Assembly: GCA_002331485.1 (NCBI GenBank)
Contig: DCYS01000032.1
Coordinates: 74,478-138,477 of the forward strand
DNA from: Flavobacteriales bacterium UBA2104
GTDB taxonomy: Bacteria > Bacteroidota > Bacteroidia > Flavobacteriales_D > Crocinitomicaceae
DNA length: 64,000 nt
Reading direction: 5' to 3'
Part shown: positions 7,804 through 17,060 of the stretch, one piece after another
Layout of the letters: each line of letters begins with the position of its first letter
How positions within the stretch are numbered: the first letter of the stretch is position 1
Made by a program: the position numbers and the translations under genes
The notes under the pieces: model-generated
Told to the model about the DNA's origin: nothing
What the model saw: only the letters and a program-made list of their open reading frames with translations
Databases searched by the model: none

Positions 7804-10077
7804 TTAAGATGCTTTTTCAGCTTCTTTTCTGATCAAGTTTAGAGCAGAACCAGCCTTAAACCAATCGATCTGTGTTTGGTTATAAGTATGATTCAATTTG
7901 ATCTCTTCTTTAGATCCATCAGCATGAACGATCTCAAGTGTTATTTGCTTGTCAGGAGCAAATTGATCCAGATCAAGGAAGTTGAACGTATCATCTTCTT
8001 TAATCTTGTCATAGTCACTCTCATTATCGAATGTCAAACCAAGCATTCCTTGTTTCTTCAAGTTTGTTTCATGAATACGCGCGAAAGATTTCACGATCAC
8101 AGCACGAACACCTAGATGACGTGGCTCCATTGCCGCATGCTCTCGCGATGATCCTTCTCCATAGTTGTGATCTCCAACTACGATTGTAGGTACATCTGCC
8201 GCTTTATAAGCTCTTGCAGTTGCAGGAACTTCTCCTTTTTCTCCTGTCAATTGGTTTGTCACTTCATTTGTTGACTTTGTGAATGCGTTCACAGCACCGA
8301 TCAAACAGTTATTTGAGATATTATCAAGGTGTCCTCTATAACGTAACCATGGTCCAGCCATTGAAATATGGTCAGTTGTACATTTACCAAATGCTTTGAT
8401 CAACAGCTTCATACCCGTGATGTTCTTCCCATCCCATGGCTCAAAAGGAGTTAATATTTGAAGACGATCAGAGTCTGGTTTCACGTTGATCTCAACATTT
8501 GAACCGTCAATTGCTGGCTCTTGGTAACCATTGTCCTCTACATCAAAGCCTTTTGGAGGCAGTTCAAGTCCAGTTGGTGGATCCAATTTTACTTCCTCTC
8601 CATTTTCATTTGTCAATGTATCTGTTAAAGGATTAAAATCAAGTCTACCAGATATAGCCATTGCAGCTACCATTTCTGGTGAAGTTACAAAGGCATGAGT
8701 ATTTGGGTTACCATCTGCTCTCTTAGAAAAGTTTCTGTTGAATGAGTGAATGATCGAGTTCTTCTCTTGCTTGTCAGCTCCTGCTCTATCCCATTGACCG
8801 ATACATGGTCCACATGCATTGGTAAAGATAGTTGCATCGAGGTCTTCAAACACTTTCAATAGACCGTCGCGTTCCGCAGTGTAACGTACCTGCTCAGATC
8901 CTGGATTGATACCAAATTCTGATTTTGTCTTTAAGTTCTTATCTAATGCTTGCTGAGCGATAGAAACGGCACGGGTAAGATCTTCATAAGAAGAGTTTGT
9001 ACACGAACCAATCAATCCCCAATCCAATTTTAATGGCCAACCTCCTTCTTTTGCAGCATCTGCCAATTTATCAATCGGAGTTGCAAGGTCTGGAGTAAAT
9101 GGTCCATTAACGTGTGGCATTAATTCATCCAGGTTGATCTCGATCACTTGATCAAAATACTGCTCTGGGTTCTCGTATACCTCTTTATCTCCTGTAAGGT
9201 GCTCTGAAACTCCATCAGCCAATTCTACAACGTCTTCACGACCGGTAGCCTTAAGGTAACGACGCATAGAATCATCATAACCAAACGTTGAAGTTGTTGC
9301 ACCGATCTCTGCTCCCATGTTACAAATCGTTCCTTTACCAGTTGCTGAAATTGATTCAGCTCCTTCTCCAAAGTATTCAACGATACAACCAGTACCACCT
9401 TTTACAGTAAGGATACCAGCTACCTTCAAGATCACATCTTTAGGTGCTGTCCATCCATTCATTTTACCTGTAAGTTTAACACCAATCAATTTTGGGAATT
9501 TCAATTCCCAAGGCATTCCTGCCATTACATCAACTGCATCAGCTCCACCTACACCGATCGCAACCATTCCTAATCCACCTGCATTTACAGTGTGTGAATC
9601 AGTTCCGATCATCATTCCACCTGGGAATGCATAATTTTCTAAAACTACCTGGTGAATAATACCAGCTCCTGGTTTCCAGAATCCGATACCATATTTATTA
9701 CATACAGAACTTAGGAAGTTAAATACTTCGTTGTTCTTGTTTAAGCTTTCTTGTAGATCTTTATCAGCACCTAATTTCGCTTGAATAAGGTGATCAGCAT
9801 GAGCTGTTGAAGGAACTGCAACTTTATCCTTTCCAGCTTGCATAAATTGTAATAAGGCCATTTGAGCTGTTGCATCTTGCATTGCTACACGGTCTGGTGC
9901 AAAGTTCACATAAGACTTCCCTCTTTCGAAAGTTTCTTCTGCTGCTCCATCCCAAAGGTGAGTATACAAGATTTTTTCTGATAGCGTCAACGGCTTGTTG
10001 ACTGCTTTTCTAGCTGCAGCGATACGTTCCGGATAACGGTCGTAGACTGCTCTTATCATATCAATATCAAAGGCCAT
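7804..10077 (-). CDS. acn: Aconitate hydratase
   Basis: A 757-residue aconitase that interconverts citrate and isocitrate in the TCA cycle. The length and N-terminus fit the mitochondrial-type aconitase of Bacteroidota rather than the longer AcnA/IRP type. The 4Fe-4S ligands are visible as GSCTNSSYEDL (near residue 358) and ACGPCIGQWDRAG (near 420), and the swivel domain carries the GEGSSREHAAMEPRHLG motif near 640. It is monocistronic by appearance, with a -7 box at 10114-10121 and a terminator at 7757-7784. Confidence 0.97.
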   Translation of the reverse strand: MAFDIDMIRAVYDRYPERIAAARKAVNKPLTLSEKILYTHLWDGAAEETFERGKSYVNFAPDRVAMQDATAQMALLQFMQAGKDKVAVPSTAHADHLIQAKLGADKDLQESLNKNNEVFNFLSSVCNKYGIGFWKPGAGIIHQVVLENYAFPGGMMIGTDSHTVNAGGLGMVAIGVGGADAVDVMAGMPWELKFPKLIGVKLTGKMNGWTAPKDVILKVAGILTVKGGTGCIVEYFGEGAESISATGKGTICNMGAEIGATTSTFGYDDSMRRYLKATGREDVVELADGVSEHLTGDKEVYENPEQYFDQVIEINLDELMPHVNGPFTPDLATPIDKLADAAKEGGWPLKLDWGLIGSCTNSSYEDLTRAVSIAQQALDKNLKTKSEFGINPGSEQVRYTAERDGLLKVFEDLDATIFTNACGPCIGQWDRAGADKQEKNSIIHSFNRNFSKRADGNPNTHAFVTSPEMVAAMAISGRLDFNPLTDTLTNENGEEVKLDPPTGLELPPKGFDVEDNGYQEPAIDGSNVEINVKPDSDRLQILTPFEPWDGKNITGMKLLIKAFGKCTTDHISMAGPWLRYRGHLDNISNNCLIGAVNAFTKSTNEVTNQLTGEKGEVPATARAYKAADVPTIVVGDHNYGEGSSREHAAMEPRHLGVRAVIVKSFARIHETNLKKQGMLGLTFDNESDYDKIKEDDTFNFLDLDQFAPDKQITLEIVHADGSKEEIKLNHTYNQTQIDWFKAGSALNLIRKEAEKAS

Positions 10078-10113
10078 AATAACTGTAATTATTTGTTTTT
10101 TTTCTAATCATGG

Positions 10114-10121
10114 CGAAGATA
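10114..10121 (-). promoter_or_regulatory. Probable -7 box of aconitase
   Basis: On the minus strand this reads TATCTTCG, the TTCG variant of the -7 box, about 36 bases before the aconitase ATG. The same variant precedes comB and the E1 gene. Confidence 0.4.
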
Positions 10122-10193
10122 ACAATTGAAAAAGACAAATAAAAGCAAAACCGCTTCAAATACAGTACATGCCTAAGCTAGAAGATTTACCCC

Positions 10194-10937
10194 TTATTTT
10201 TTCGAAGCATTTTTCACATAAATATGCTTCGAACGACTGTTAGGGGCTTGACGCTCTTCTATTGTAAATGAGCCAATTGAGTCGATCAAAGGTGTCAATT
10301 TATAGAAACCAAAGTTTCGGGGATCGAAATTCGGTTGTTTTTTATTGATCAAAGAACCGACATCTCCTAGAAATGCCCAACCGTCGTCATCTGCGCAGTC
10401 ATAGATCGACTGACGAATTAATTTCACAACTTTCGGAGTAACTTTCTGTACAGCTTTTTTCTGTTGTTTCTTGTTCTTGGTTTTCTTGGTGTCTTCTTCC
10501 TCTTCATGAAGAATTTCAAGGTAGATGAATTTATCGCAAGCAACAATAAAGGGCTCAGGTGTTTTTTGTTCTCCTATTCCGAAAACGCGTTGACCTGATT
10601 CTCTCAATCGCGTTGCCAATCGGGTAAAATCTGAATCTGAAGAAACTAAACAAAATCCATCTGTATTTCCAGCATACAGTATATCCATTGCATCAATGAT
10701 CATGGCAGAATCAGTCGCATTCTTTCCTTGAGTGTAGCCATATTGTTGAATAGGCTGAATCGCGTGATCCAGCAGTATATTCTTCCATTTTGAAAGGTGA
10801 GGTTTTGTCCAATCACCATATATTCTTTTGATCGATGGAACACCATACTTGGCGATCTCTTCCATCATCTCTTTAATGTATTTACTAGGTATATTGTCAC
10901 CGTCAATTAAAACGGCGAGATTTAAATCTTTATTCAT
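10194..10937 (-). CDS. NYN-domain protein with C-terminal OST-HTH/LOTUS domain
   Basis: A 247-residue protein. The NYN (PIN-like, DUF88/LabA) domain fills about residues 1-140 with acidic residues typical of metal-dependent RNases: DGDN near 13, TDSAMIIDAMD near 76 and SSDSDF near 100. After a Lys-rich linker (about 148-165) a LOTUS/OST-HTH module follows (about 165-240), a fold reported to bind RNA. The combination suggests RNA cleavage or turnover; the target is unknown. It is the last gene of a minus-strand run, 33 bases after the YwqK-like gene. Confidence 0.85.
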   Translation of the reverse strand: MNKDLNLAVLIDGDNIPSKYIKEMMEEIAKYGVPSIKRIYGDWTKPHLSKWKNILLDHAIQPIQQYGYTQGKNATDSAMIIDAMDILYAGNTDGFCLVSSDSDFTRLATRLRESGQRVFGIGEQKTPEPFIVACDKFIYLEILHEEEEDTKKTKNKKQQKKAVQKVTPKVVKLIRQSIYDCADDDGWAFLGDVGSLINKKQPNFDPRNFGFYKLTPLIDSIGSFTIEERQAPNSRSKHIYVKNASKK

Positions 10938-10970
10938 TGTTATTTCTTTAGTAATTAGGGTGAGATGGAT

Positions 10971-12062
10971 CTATTTTTTCCAAAATTGCCACCATTTCTT
11001 TTTCTTCTTCGTGGTCACTTCGTCGTCCTCGTTCTTCTCCACTGGTCCATCCTCATCAACGGTTCTGATCTCATTACCATATTTATCGTAAACATGTTCT
11101 TCCTGAAGCTCATCTCTTTTGTAGATCGCCTCGCGTTTTATTTTATCATCTGGATATCGTTCCATAAACTCACCATGTTTCATGCCTTTTTTATAGGTTT
11201 CCATGGTTTGGATATGACCTTGAATGTAAAATGATTTAAAAACGCCATTACGAACACCTTCATCCCAGTTTTCTATCTTCAGTAAACTTCCATCATTGTA
11301 ATAATACTTCCATTCTCCGTCTTTCTCTCCCTCTTTATAATTTAATTCTTGCAGAAGGTTTCCTTCAGTATCATACTTTAAGAAAGGTCCGTGTAAAATT
11401 CCATTCTCATAATTCACTTCTTTCTTGATCTTGGATCCTGGGTAATACTCTTTACGAGTACCATTTAAAAGCCCCTCTTGATAAGGTTCTATCTTCACTG
11501 TATCATTCTCATACGCTCCGTAAACGATCTTTTTCTCTTCCCCATTGATCTCAACTTTCATCGTATTCGTCCCAACTCTTTTCTGTCTGTAATAGATGGA
11601 TTGACCATGTTTTTCACCATTGAAATAATTGATCTTCCAGGCTACTAATCCGCTTGTATCGTTATAGTATGTCCATTCACCGTTTTCTTTTCCTTCTATA
11701 TGATTTCGCACTACTTGCGGACAACCTGATTGATAGTATGTTGTATCAATACCATCTACCCTACCATTTACAAAATGCACGACACGTTGTCTTAATCCAT
11801 TCATATGACACGTTTCACAATCACCGCTGTATGGATTTCCTGTTTGTCTGGTGCGCACAATATTCGATCCAGGGTCTTGAGATAGTTTCTCGTTACAATC
11901 TACAATTGCATCTCTTTCGTCACATTGCCATTCAACATACCTTTTCCCTAGACGGTCCACAGATTTCTGAAAGCACGGCCCTCGATTGTTTCGGGCATTA
12001 CTGATCTGGCCAATTGAGCTTACTGAAAAGCACAACACCATTAATACTAAGAAAGATCTCAT
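10971..12062 (-). CDS. YwqK/MORN-variant repeat secreted protein
   Basis: A 363-residue secreted protein. A signal peptide (about residues 1-18) precedes repeats of the MORN-variant type with the pattern YxNGxxHGxxxxYYxxG, visible from about 95 to 330. Such proteins are often labelled YwqK-family antitoxin, a label with little support outside Bacillus. The tail ends in a Lys-rich stretch with WWQFW, which could be a membrane or surface anchor. It lies 4 bases downstream of the thioesterase gene, so it probably belongs to the CapD operon. Confidence 0.8.
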   Translation of the reverse strand: MRSFLVLMVLCFSVSSIGQISNARNNRGPCFQKSVDRLGKRYVEWQCDERDAIVDCNEKLSQDPGSNIVRTRQTGNPYSGDCETCHMNGLRQRVVHFVNGRVDGIDTTYYQSGCPQVVRNHIEGKENGEWTYYNDTSGLVAWKINYFNGEKHGQSIYYRQKRVGTNTMKVEINGEEKKIVYGAYENDTVKIEPYQEGLLNGTRKEYYPGSKIKKEVNYENGILHGPFLKYDTEGNLLQELNYKEGEKDGEWKYYYNDGSLLKIENWDEGVRNGVFKSFYIQGHIQTMETYKKGMKHGEFMERYPDDKIKREAIYKRDELQEEHVYDKYGNEIRTVDEDGPVEKNEDDEVTTKKKKKWWQFWKK

Positions 12063-12066
12063 TTTA

Positions 12067-12462
12067 TTACTTTTCCAATTTCTGGAATGCCTCTCTCATC
12101 GCTGGATATACCTCAACTGTTTGTTGAGTTGTAAAATCGAAACAAACTAATTTCGAACTTCCAGTACATCTGAGTTCATCCCCTACATACAATTCATAAC
12201 CGAAAGTAACACTTTTGTTACCCAGTTCTTTTAAATGTAATGTAATTTTTGGAATATCGTGAAGTAAAACAGGTTTTAGGTAGGTAACTTCGTTTTTGAC
12301 AAGCAATATACCATCTTTCTTGTAGTCCCAATCAGCTCCGATCAACTGCTCAAAATAATGCATTCGAGCTTGTTCAAAATAACTTAAGTATACTGCGTTG
12401 TTTACATGTCCCATCAAGTCACAATCTCTAAATCGAACTTGAATTTTTGCGGGTTCTATCAT
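12067..12462 (-). CDS. Acyl-CoA thioesterase (4HBT, YbgC/FadM-like)
   Basis: A 131-residue hotdog-fold thioesterase. The catalytic loop reads RFRDCDLMGHVNNAVYLSYF (about residues 11-30), with Asp, His and Asn in the positions expected for the 4-hydroxybenzoyl-CoA thioesterase class. It should hydrolyse acyl-CoA; chain length cannot be read from sequence. Its ATG overlaps the stop of the CapD-type gene by 4 bases, which suggests translational coupling. Confidence 0.9.
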   Translation of the reverse strand: MIEPAKIQVRFRDCDLMGHVNNAVYLSYFEQARMHYFEQLIGADWDYKKDGILLVKNEVTYLKPVLLHDIPKITLHLKELGNKSVTFGYELYVGDELRCTGSSKLVCFDFTTQQTVEVYPAMREAFQKLEK

Positions 12463-14369
12463 TTTTTATCCAATTTTGAGTACACTGAATTATTGCTTAT
12501 AAATTCAGGCACGATACATTTCATTTGTTTTACGATCTCCTCGTTATTTTGTCCGTCGAACATTTCGATCAGACAATCGATTTGAGAGAGAACCTCAGGT
12601 TCTGCACTTCTGTTCTTTGCAATCATGATCTGAGGATGATGTGTTTTACCTGTATTCTCTTCGTTGGCTAACAACTCCTCGTACAATTTCTCTCCTGGTC
12701 GTAATCCAGTGATCTTTATTTCAATATCCTTGTCCAGCTTTAAACCTGAGAGTCGGATCATTTTCTTTGCAAGATCTATGATCTTTACAGATTCTCCCAT
12801 GTCAAATACGAAAATCTCTCCTCCATTCCCCATAACACCTGCTTCAAGCACAAGTTGACACGCTTCAGGGATAGTCATGAAATAGCGAGTTACGTTCTCA
12901 TCTGTAACAGTCAGCGGTCCTCCTTGTTCTATTTGTTTCTTAAATAACGGAATTACCGAACCGTTAGACCCCAGTACATTTCCAAAACGAGTCGTAACGA
13001 ATTGGGTTTTAGAATTTGCATCCTTTGCTTGAGCATACATTTCAGCTATTCGTTTGGACGCACCCATAACATTTGTTGGATTAACTGCTTTATCCGTTGA
13101 GATCATCACAAATTTATCCACTTTGAATTCATCAGCTAAGTCCACCATATTCTTTGTACCTGCAATATTCGTTGAGATCGCTTCAGAAGGGTTATCTTCC
13201 ATTAAAGGCACATGCTTATATGCTGCAGCATGAAAAACTACCTCTGGTTTCATTACTTCAAAAAGTCTTTTCATACGATGATAATATTGGATATCTCCAA
13301 CAACCACTTCAAAAAGACCTTTAAATCCTTTTGCAATCAATTCATTTTGAAAATCATAAATAGGCGATTCCGCTTGATCAAGTAAAACAACTTTTTTGGG
13401 TCCGTATTCTACGATCTGTCGAACTAAACCAGAACCGATGGATCCAGCAGCTCCAGTAACAAGGATTACTCTATCTTTTAACTGATGATTTATCTTTTGA
13501 TTATCAAGATCGATCGGTGCTCTTCCTAGAAGATCATCTATATTTACTTTTCTGATCTGCTTTGAACTGAATTCACCATTGATCCATTTCTTAAAGTTGG
13601 GAACACGCTGAACAGTTACATCATAGTGAAGACATATATCAATGATTCTTGAAGTCTTCGAACGATCTGGATTCTGAATGGCAAGAACCATCTCGTCGAC
13701 ATTAAACCGCTCTATAAGTTTTTTGATCTGAGAAGTATGAAAGATCCGAACTCCTTCCAATCTGTTCCCACTTAATCGCTCACTATCATCAATAAACCCA
13801 ACGACCTTTGCTTGTAGTTGAGGATCTTTCTCAATTGTTCTCTTTGTGATCAAACCAGATACTCCAGCACCATAAACAAGAACATTGTGAACATCCTTTT
13901 TAGTCGGCTTATTGATCTCATAGTAATACACTTTGATCGAAAACCTAAATCCTATTAAGAGAATTAGAGAAGCTAAGAAATCAACTATGAGAACAGAAGT
14001 TGGAATCAAGAAGTTCAATTGAAAATAATAATGCCTTATCAATCCGACCAGAAGAATGATCATTGAAGACGTGAAAACAGCAAAAAATATTCTTTTAATA
14101 TCCTCCAGCGAGGTATATCTGATCAAACCTTTGTGTATCTTAAACAAGAAGAATACAACAGCTTTAATACCAATAATATAAATGATCACGTCATCGAGAT
14201 AGTCCATTTCTCGACTTACAGTAGCTTCATCATTGTATATATCAAATCTGACAAAATAAGCCGTAGCAAGTGCAAACAAAGACACAACAAGATCCAATAG
14301 GATAATTATCCATCTGGGTGTTCTTGTTATTGGAAGCTTAATAAAACTCTTCTTTAACGTGTCGTTCAT
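12459..14369 (-). CDS. CapD/WbpM-type nucleotide-sugar 4,6-dehydratase (membrane)
   Basis: A 636-residue polysaccharide biosynthesis protein. Four membrane helices occupy about residues 15-145, followed by a CoA-binding-like Rossmann domain (GAGVSG near 168) and an extended SDR domain with GAAGSIG near 310. The catalytic segment STDKAVNPTNVMGASKR (near 425-441) has the Met-x3-Lys form usual for FlaA1/WbpM enzymes in place of Tyr-x3-Lys. It probably makes a UDP-4-keto-6-deoxy-hexosamine for capsule or O-antigen. No other sugar-operon genes are adjacent; its partner here is a thioesterase. Confidence 0.92.
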   Translation of the reverse strand: MNDTLKKSFIKLPITRTPRWIIILLDLVVSLFALATAYFVRFDIYNDEATVSREMDYLDDVIIYIIGIKAVVFFLFKIHKGLIRYTSLEDIKRIFFAVFTSSMIILLVGLIRHYYFQLNFLIPTSVLIVDFLASLILLIGFRFSIKVYYYEINKPTKKDVHNVLVYGAGVSGLITKRTIEKDPQLQAKVVGFIDDSERLSGNRLEGVRIFHTSQIKKLIERFNVDEMVLAIQNPDRSKTSRIIDICLHYDVTVQRVPNFKKWINGEFSSKQIRKVNIDDLLGRAPIDLDNQKINHQLKDRVILVTGAAGSIGSGLVRQIVEYGPKKVVLLDQAESPIYDFQNELIAKGFKGLFEVVVGDIQYYHRMKRLFEVMKPEVVFHAAAYKHVPLMEDNPSEAISTNIAGTKNMVDLADEFKVDKFVMISTDKAVNPTNVMGASKRIAEMYAQAKDANSKTQFVTTRFGNVLGSNGSVIPLFKKQIEQGGPLTVTDENVTRYFMTIPEACQLVLEAGVMGNGGEIFVFDMGESVKIIDLAKKMIRLSGLKLDKDIEIKITGLRPGEKLYEELLANEENTGKTHHPQIMIAKNRSAEPEVLSQIDCLIEMFDGQNNEEIVKQMKCIVPEFISNNSVYSKLDKK

Positions 14370-14447
14370 AAATAATTGAATAGACTTACAATCTATTACG
14401 TAATATTGTCAAAAAGGTTGATAGAAAACGAGTTTAAACCAAATTAA

Positions 14448-14849
14448 TCACTTTTCGAAGTGATCTTTTAAAGCATTCGTCATGTAGTTAAAAAGGTTCG
14501 TCAATGGTTTTTTTACCATCATTTTCAAGAAAGCATTAACCTCTCCATTGAAATCGATGTATCCTTCGGTTTTTCCAGATACATCTTTCATCATTATCGT
14601 CAAAGAAAATGGAAATGGAGACTTTTCACCAGATTTCATTTTGATCGAGGAGTTTGGCTCGAGTTCATCCTGAATTAAAGAGATCGTAATCCCCCCCTGA
14701 ACTTTGAACGAGCATTTGTTTTCATCTCCTTCAAAATCCTTCACTTCATTTTCAGGCAATAATTTACCAACGTTCTCTGCATTTGACAAAAACGTGTACA
14801 CCTCCTGAACAGGAGCGTCAATGGTTGATTTCTCGCTTTTAATATTCAT
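14448..14849 (-). CDS. SRPBCC (START-like) family protein
   Basis: A 133-residue protein with the fold pattern of the SRPBCC superfamily: a first strand with IDAPVQEVYTFLSNAENV (near residues 10-27), a central seven-strand region and a long C-terminal helix ending in LKDHFEK. These proteins bind hydrophobic ligands; no ligand can be named. ATG 14849 is chosen over the TTG at 14858. It directly follows pyrE, a pairing I recall as common in Flavobacteriia. Confidence 0.8.
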   Translation of the reverse strand: MNIKSEKSTIDAPVQEVYTFLSNAENVGKLLPENEVKDFEGDENKCSFKVQGGITISLIQDELEPNSSIKMKSGEKSPFPFSLTIMMKDVSGKTEGYIDFNGEVNAFLKMMVKKPLTNLFNYMTNALKDHFEK

Positions 14850-14858
14850 ATCAGTCAA

Positions 14859-15500
14859 CTACTGTCCCCAAACTTCAGGACGATTTCTCCATTTTTTTAA
14901 CGAAACCAGGTCTTCGTTAGATATCGCACCTTGTTCTAGTGCCCGTTCCGTTAATATCTCATAATTAGATAAAACTTTCAATGGGCATTTAGCTTCATCA
15001 AATCGTTTTGCTGCCTCATCAAACCCATACGAAAATATGGCAACTACTGCTTTAACGTTTAACCCACCTTCACGCAATGCTTCAACTGCTTTTAAACTAC
15101 TACCTCCAGTAGAGATCAAGTCTTCTATAACAACTACATTATGACCTTCATGGTATTCGCCTTCAATTTGATTTCCTAAACCATGTTTCTTGGCTGCTGA
15201 ACGTACATAAATAAATGGTACACCTAATTCCTGAGCAACCAGTGCACCGTGAGCAATACCACCTGTTGCTACTCCCGCTATGACATCTGGTTTCCCATAT
15301 TCATCAAGGATCAACTGAGTAAAGCTTTGTCTTATGAATGTTCTAACATTAGGATATGATAACGTTTTTCGATTATCACAATAAATTGGTGATTTCCAAC
15401 CTGAAGACCATGTAAATGGGTCATTTGGTTGAAGCTTAACGGCTTTTATCTGTAATAGAAATTCCGCTATCTTTGTGGCATTATCAGTATCCGTAATCAT
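14859..15500 (-). CDS. pyrE: Orotate phosphoribosyltransferase
   Basis: A 213-residue type I phosphoribosyltransferase that converts orotate and PRPP to OMP in de novo pyrimidine synthesis. The PRPP loop is VVVIEDLISTGGSS (near residues 122-135), the CDNRKTLSYP segment near 41 is characteristic, and AAKKHG (near 103) supplies the catalytic lysine loop. The start is fixed by the conserved N-terminus. Its ATG is only 8 bases from the start of the divergent NUDIX gene. Confidence 0.96.
   Translation of the reverse strand: MITDTDNATKIAEFLLQIKAVKLQPNDPFTWSSGWKSPIYCDNRKTLSYPNVRTFIRQSFTQLILDEYGKPDVIAGVATGGIAHGALVAQELGVPFIYVRSAAKKHGLGNQIEGEYHEGHNVVVIEDLISTGGSSLKAVEALREGGLNVKAVVAIFSYGFDEAAKRFDEAKCPLKVLSNYEILTERALEQGAISNEDLVSLKKWRNRPEVWGQ
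15468..15475 (+). promoter_or_regulatory. Promoter -7 box for the NUDIX gene, inside pyrE
   Basis: TATCTTTG is a perfect -7 consensus match 33 bases before ATG 15509. It overlaps the first codons of pyrE on the other strand. Confidence 0.5.
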
Positions 15501-15505
15501 GGTTG

Positions 15506-15513
15506 CAAATGTA
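15506..15513 (-). promoter_or_regulatory. Promoter -7 box for pyrE, overlapping the NUDIX start
   Basis: On the minus strand this reads TACATTTG, a perfect match, ending 5 bases before the pyrE ATG. Transcription from it would give a leaderless or nearly leaderless pyrE message. It overlaps the ATG of the NUDIX gene. Confidence 0.45.
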
Positions 15514-16120
15514 TAAAGTTTTTGTAGATAAGTCTTTTCTGCACTTCAAAAAGAACGAAAAGTTTTCAACGAACGTTGGCCAAGAATACCTTCCTTCTCT
15601 TGATCCCGAGAATCTTGAAGAATTCCGTCAATATTTGAATAATAAATCTCAATCTGAAACAGGGTACATTAATTCTCCAGATCCACTAAAGTCTTTAAGA
15701 TCATTTTTTAATAAATTCAAATGGATAGAAGCCGCAGGTGGACTAGTTCAGCATGAAGAAAGCGGAAAGTTCTTGTTTATTTATAGAAACGAAATGTGGG
15801 ATCTTCCAAAAGGAAAAGTGGAGAAAAATGAATCTATTGAAAGTGCTGCCATTAGGGAGGTTCGAGAAGAGTGTGGAATAAGATCACTTGATATTACAGG
15901 GGTACTCTCTCCTACATTTCACGTCTATTTCGCGTACGATCATTTTTGGATCAAAAAAACAAGCTGGTTTAAAATGCAAACAAATGAAATGAATTTCTCT
16001 CCTCAAATTGATGAAGGAATAACAAAGATCCAGCTATTTCCAAAAGAAGAGGTTTCATCCATCAAAGCTTTGACATACGCTAGCCTTAACGATGTTATTG
16101 ACGAAGGAATATTTAAATGA
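15509..16120 (+). CDS. NUDIX hydrolase
   Basis: A 203-residue protein. The N-terminal 70 residues are a family-specific extension beginning MYKVFVDKSFL. The NUDIX box is intact: GKVEKNESIESAAIREVREECG (about residues 109-130), with the REVREE core for metal binding. It hydrolyses a nucleoside diphosphate linked to some group X; the substrate is unknown. ATG 15509 is preferred to TTG 15503. The head-to-head position with pyrE suggests a nucleotide-related housecleaning role. The 3' end overlaps the convergent OmpA gene by 8 bases. Confidence 0.92.
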   Translation: MYKVFVDKSFLHFKKNEKFSTNVGQEYLPSLDPENLEEFRQYLNNKSQSETGYINSPDPLKSLRSFFNKFKWIEAAGGLVQHEESGKFLFIYRNEMWDLPKGKVEKNESIESAAIREVREECGIRSLDITGVLSPTFHVYFAYDHFWIKKTSWFKMQTNEMNFSPQIDEGITKIQLFPKEEVSSIKALTYASLNDVIDEGIFK

Positions 16121-16976
16121 ATTTAAAGTCTACTCTCCTATTCCGTTGCTTACCATCTGGGGTTGCATTCGAATCTACTGGCTGACTTTCTCCTTTAAAA
16201 TCGATCTCAAGTTTCTCTGACTCTATTCCTCTTGATTTAAAATAATCCTTTATTGCTTTAGCTCTTCTTTCTGAAAGTCCGATATTATATTCATCAGTAC
16301 CAACAGCGTCGGTATGTCCGATCACCTCTACACGAAGATCATGAATTCCTCCCAGGATCCTGGCGAGCTTATTTAAATATGCATGGTGTTCAGGACGAAT
16401 CTCTGACTTATCATGATCAAAATAGATTGGTTCGAACTTAAAGTTCTTTCGCTCCATCTCAAGAATATTTGGTGCTGGATACCCATTAGAATAATTTTCT
16501 GCAAAACGTTTTTTCCATAGATGAGACGCACTATTCTCTTGATCCTTATTGATCTCACCATCCGTCTTGTACAGCACTACTTTTCCCATCACCCCACGGC
16601 AATCAGAACTCTTGAAAGTTCCAGATAAATAACCAGATGAATCAATGTACTTCAACTCATAGTTCAATTTACATTTGGGTGCGTCTCTAGTTTCCGAAGA
16701 ATTTCGAACATAGTCCTCCTGAAGTATCACCTTTCCCTGATCAATTTCACCTTCAAAGGATTTAAAGACCATATCCGACTGATCAAGGATCTCTATACGA
16801 GTTCTTCCAGTTAGTTTATTATCCGACTTTTCTAAGTATACGTAGAGAACATCAGCTTTCTTAGGGGAAGGATCATTGAGCATAATCATTCCTTTCCATA
16901 GCCCTTCATAGTTCGGCTGAGCTATTGAGGTCTGGCTAAAAACCAAGAGAAACAAGAAAATCAAGAGTAATTTCAT
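16113..16976 (-). CDS. OmpA-family protein with N-terminal beta domain
   Basis: A 287-residue secreted protein with a signal peptide (about residues 1-19, ending SIAQ), a beta-rich N-terminal region (about 22-135) that resembles small lipocalin-like modules, and a C-terminal OmpA peptidoglycan-binding domain. The OmpA part shows PIYFDHDKSEIRPEHHAYL near 178, HTDAVGTDEYNIGLSERRA near 221, and RNRRVDF at the end. It should anchor the outer membrane to peptidoglycan. Its last 8 bases are shared with the NUDIX gene on the other strand. Confidence 0.88.
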   Translation of the reverse strand: MKLLLIFLFLLVFSQTSIAQPNYEGLWKGMIMLNDPSPKKADVLYVYLEKSDNKLTGRTRIEILDQSDMVFKSFEGEIDQGKVILQEDYVRNSSETRDAPKCKLNYELKYIDSSGYLSGTFKSSDCRGVMGKVVLYKTDGEINKDQENSASHLWKKRFAENYSNGYPAPNILEMERKNFKFEPIYFDHDKSEIRPEHHAYLNKLARILGGIHDLRVEVIGHTDAVGTDEYNIGLSERRAKAIKDYFKSRGIESEKLEIDFKGESQPVDSNATPDGKQRNRRVDFKFI

Positions 16977-17033
16977 ATCGTACTTGTTATTCGTAATTTT
17001 CCAAAAAATGTTCCAAAAGCATTGCTAAAAAAC

Positions 17034-17041
17034 TACTTTTG
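17034..17041 (+). promoter_or_regulatory. Promoter -7 box for the heptosyltransferase-like gene
   Basis: TACTTTTG is a perfect TAnnTTTG match 19 bases before ATG 17061. Its presence argues against the in-frame TTG at 17022 as the start codon. Confidence 0.45.
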
Positions 17042-17060
17042 TTCTGAGAGATATAATTAT

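Noticed and set aside
10971..12062. Toxin-antitoxin pair from the YwqK-like gene
   Set aside because: No toxin partner is adjacent, the protein is secreted, and MORN-variant proteins are widespread without such a role.
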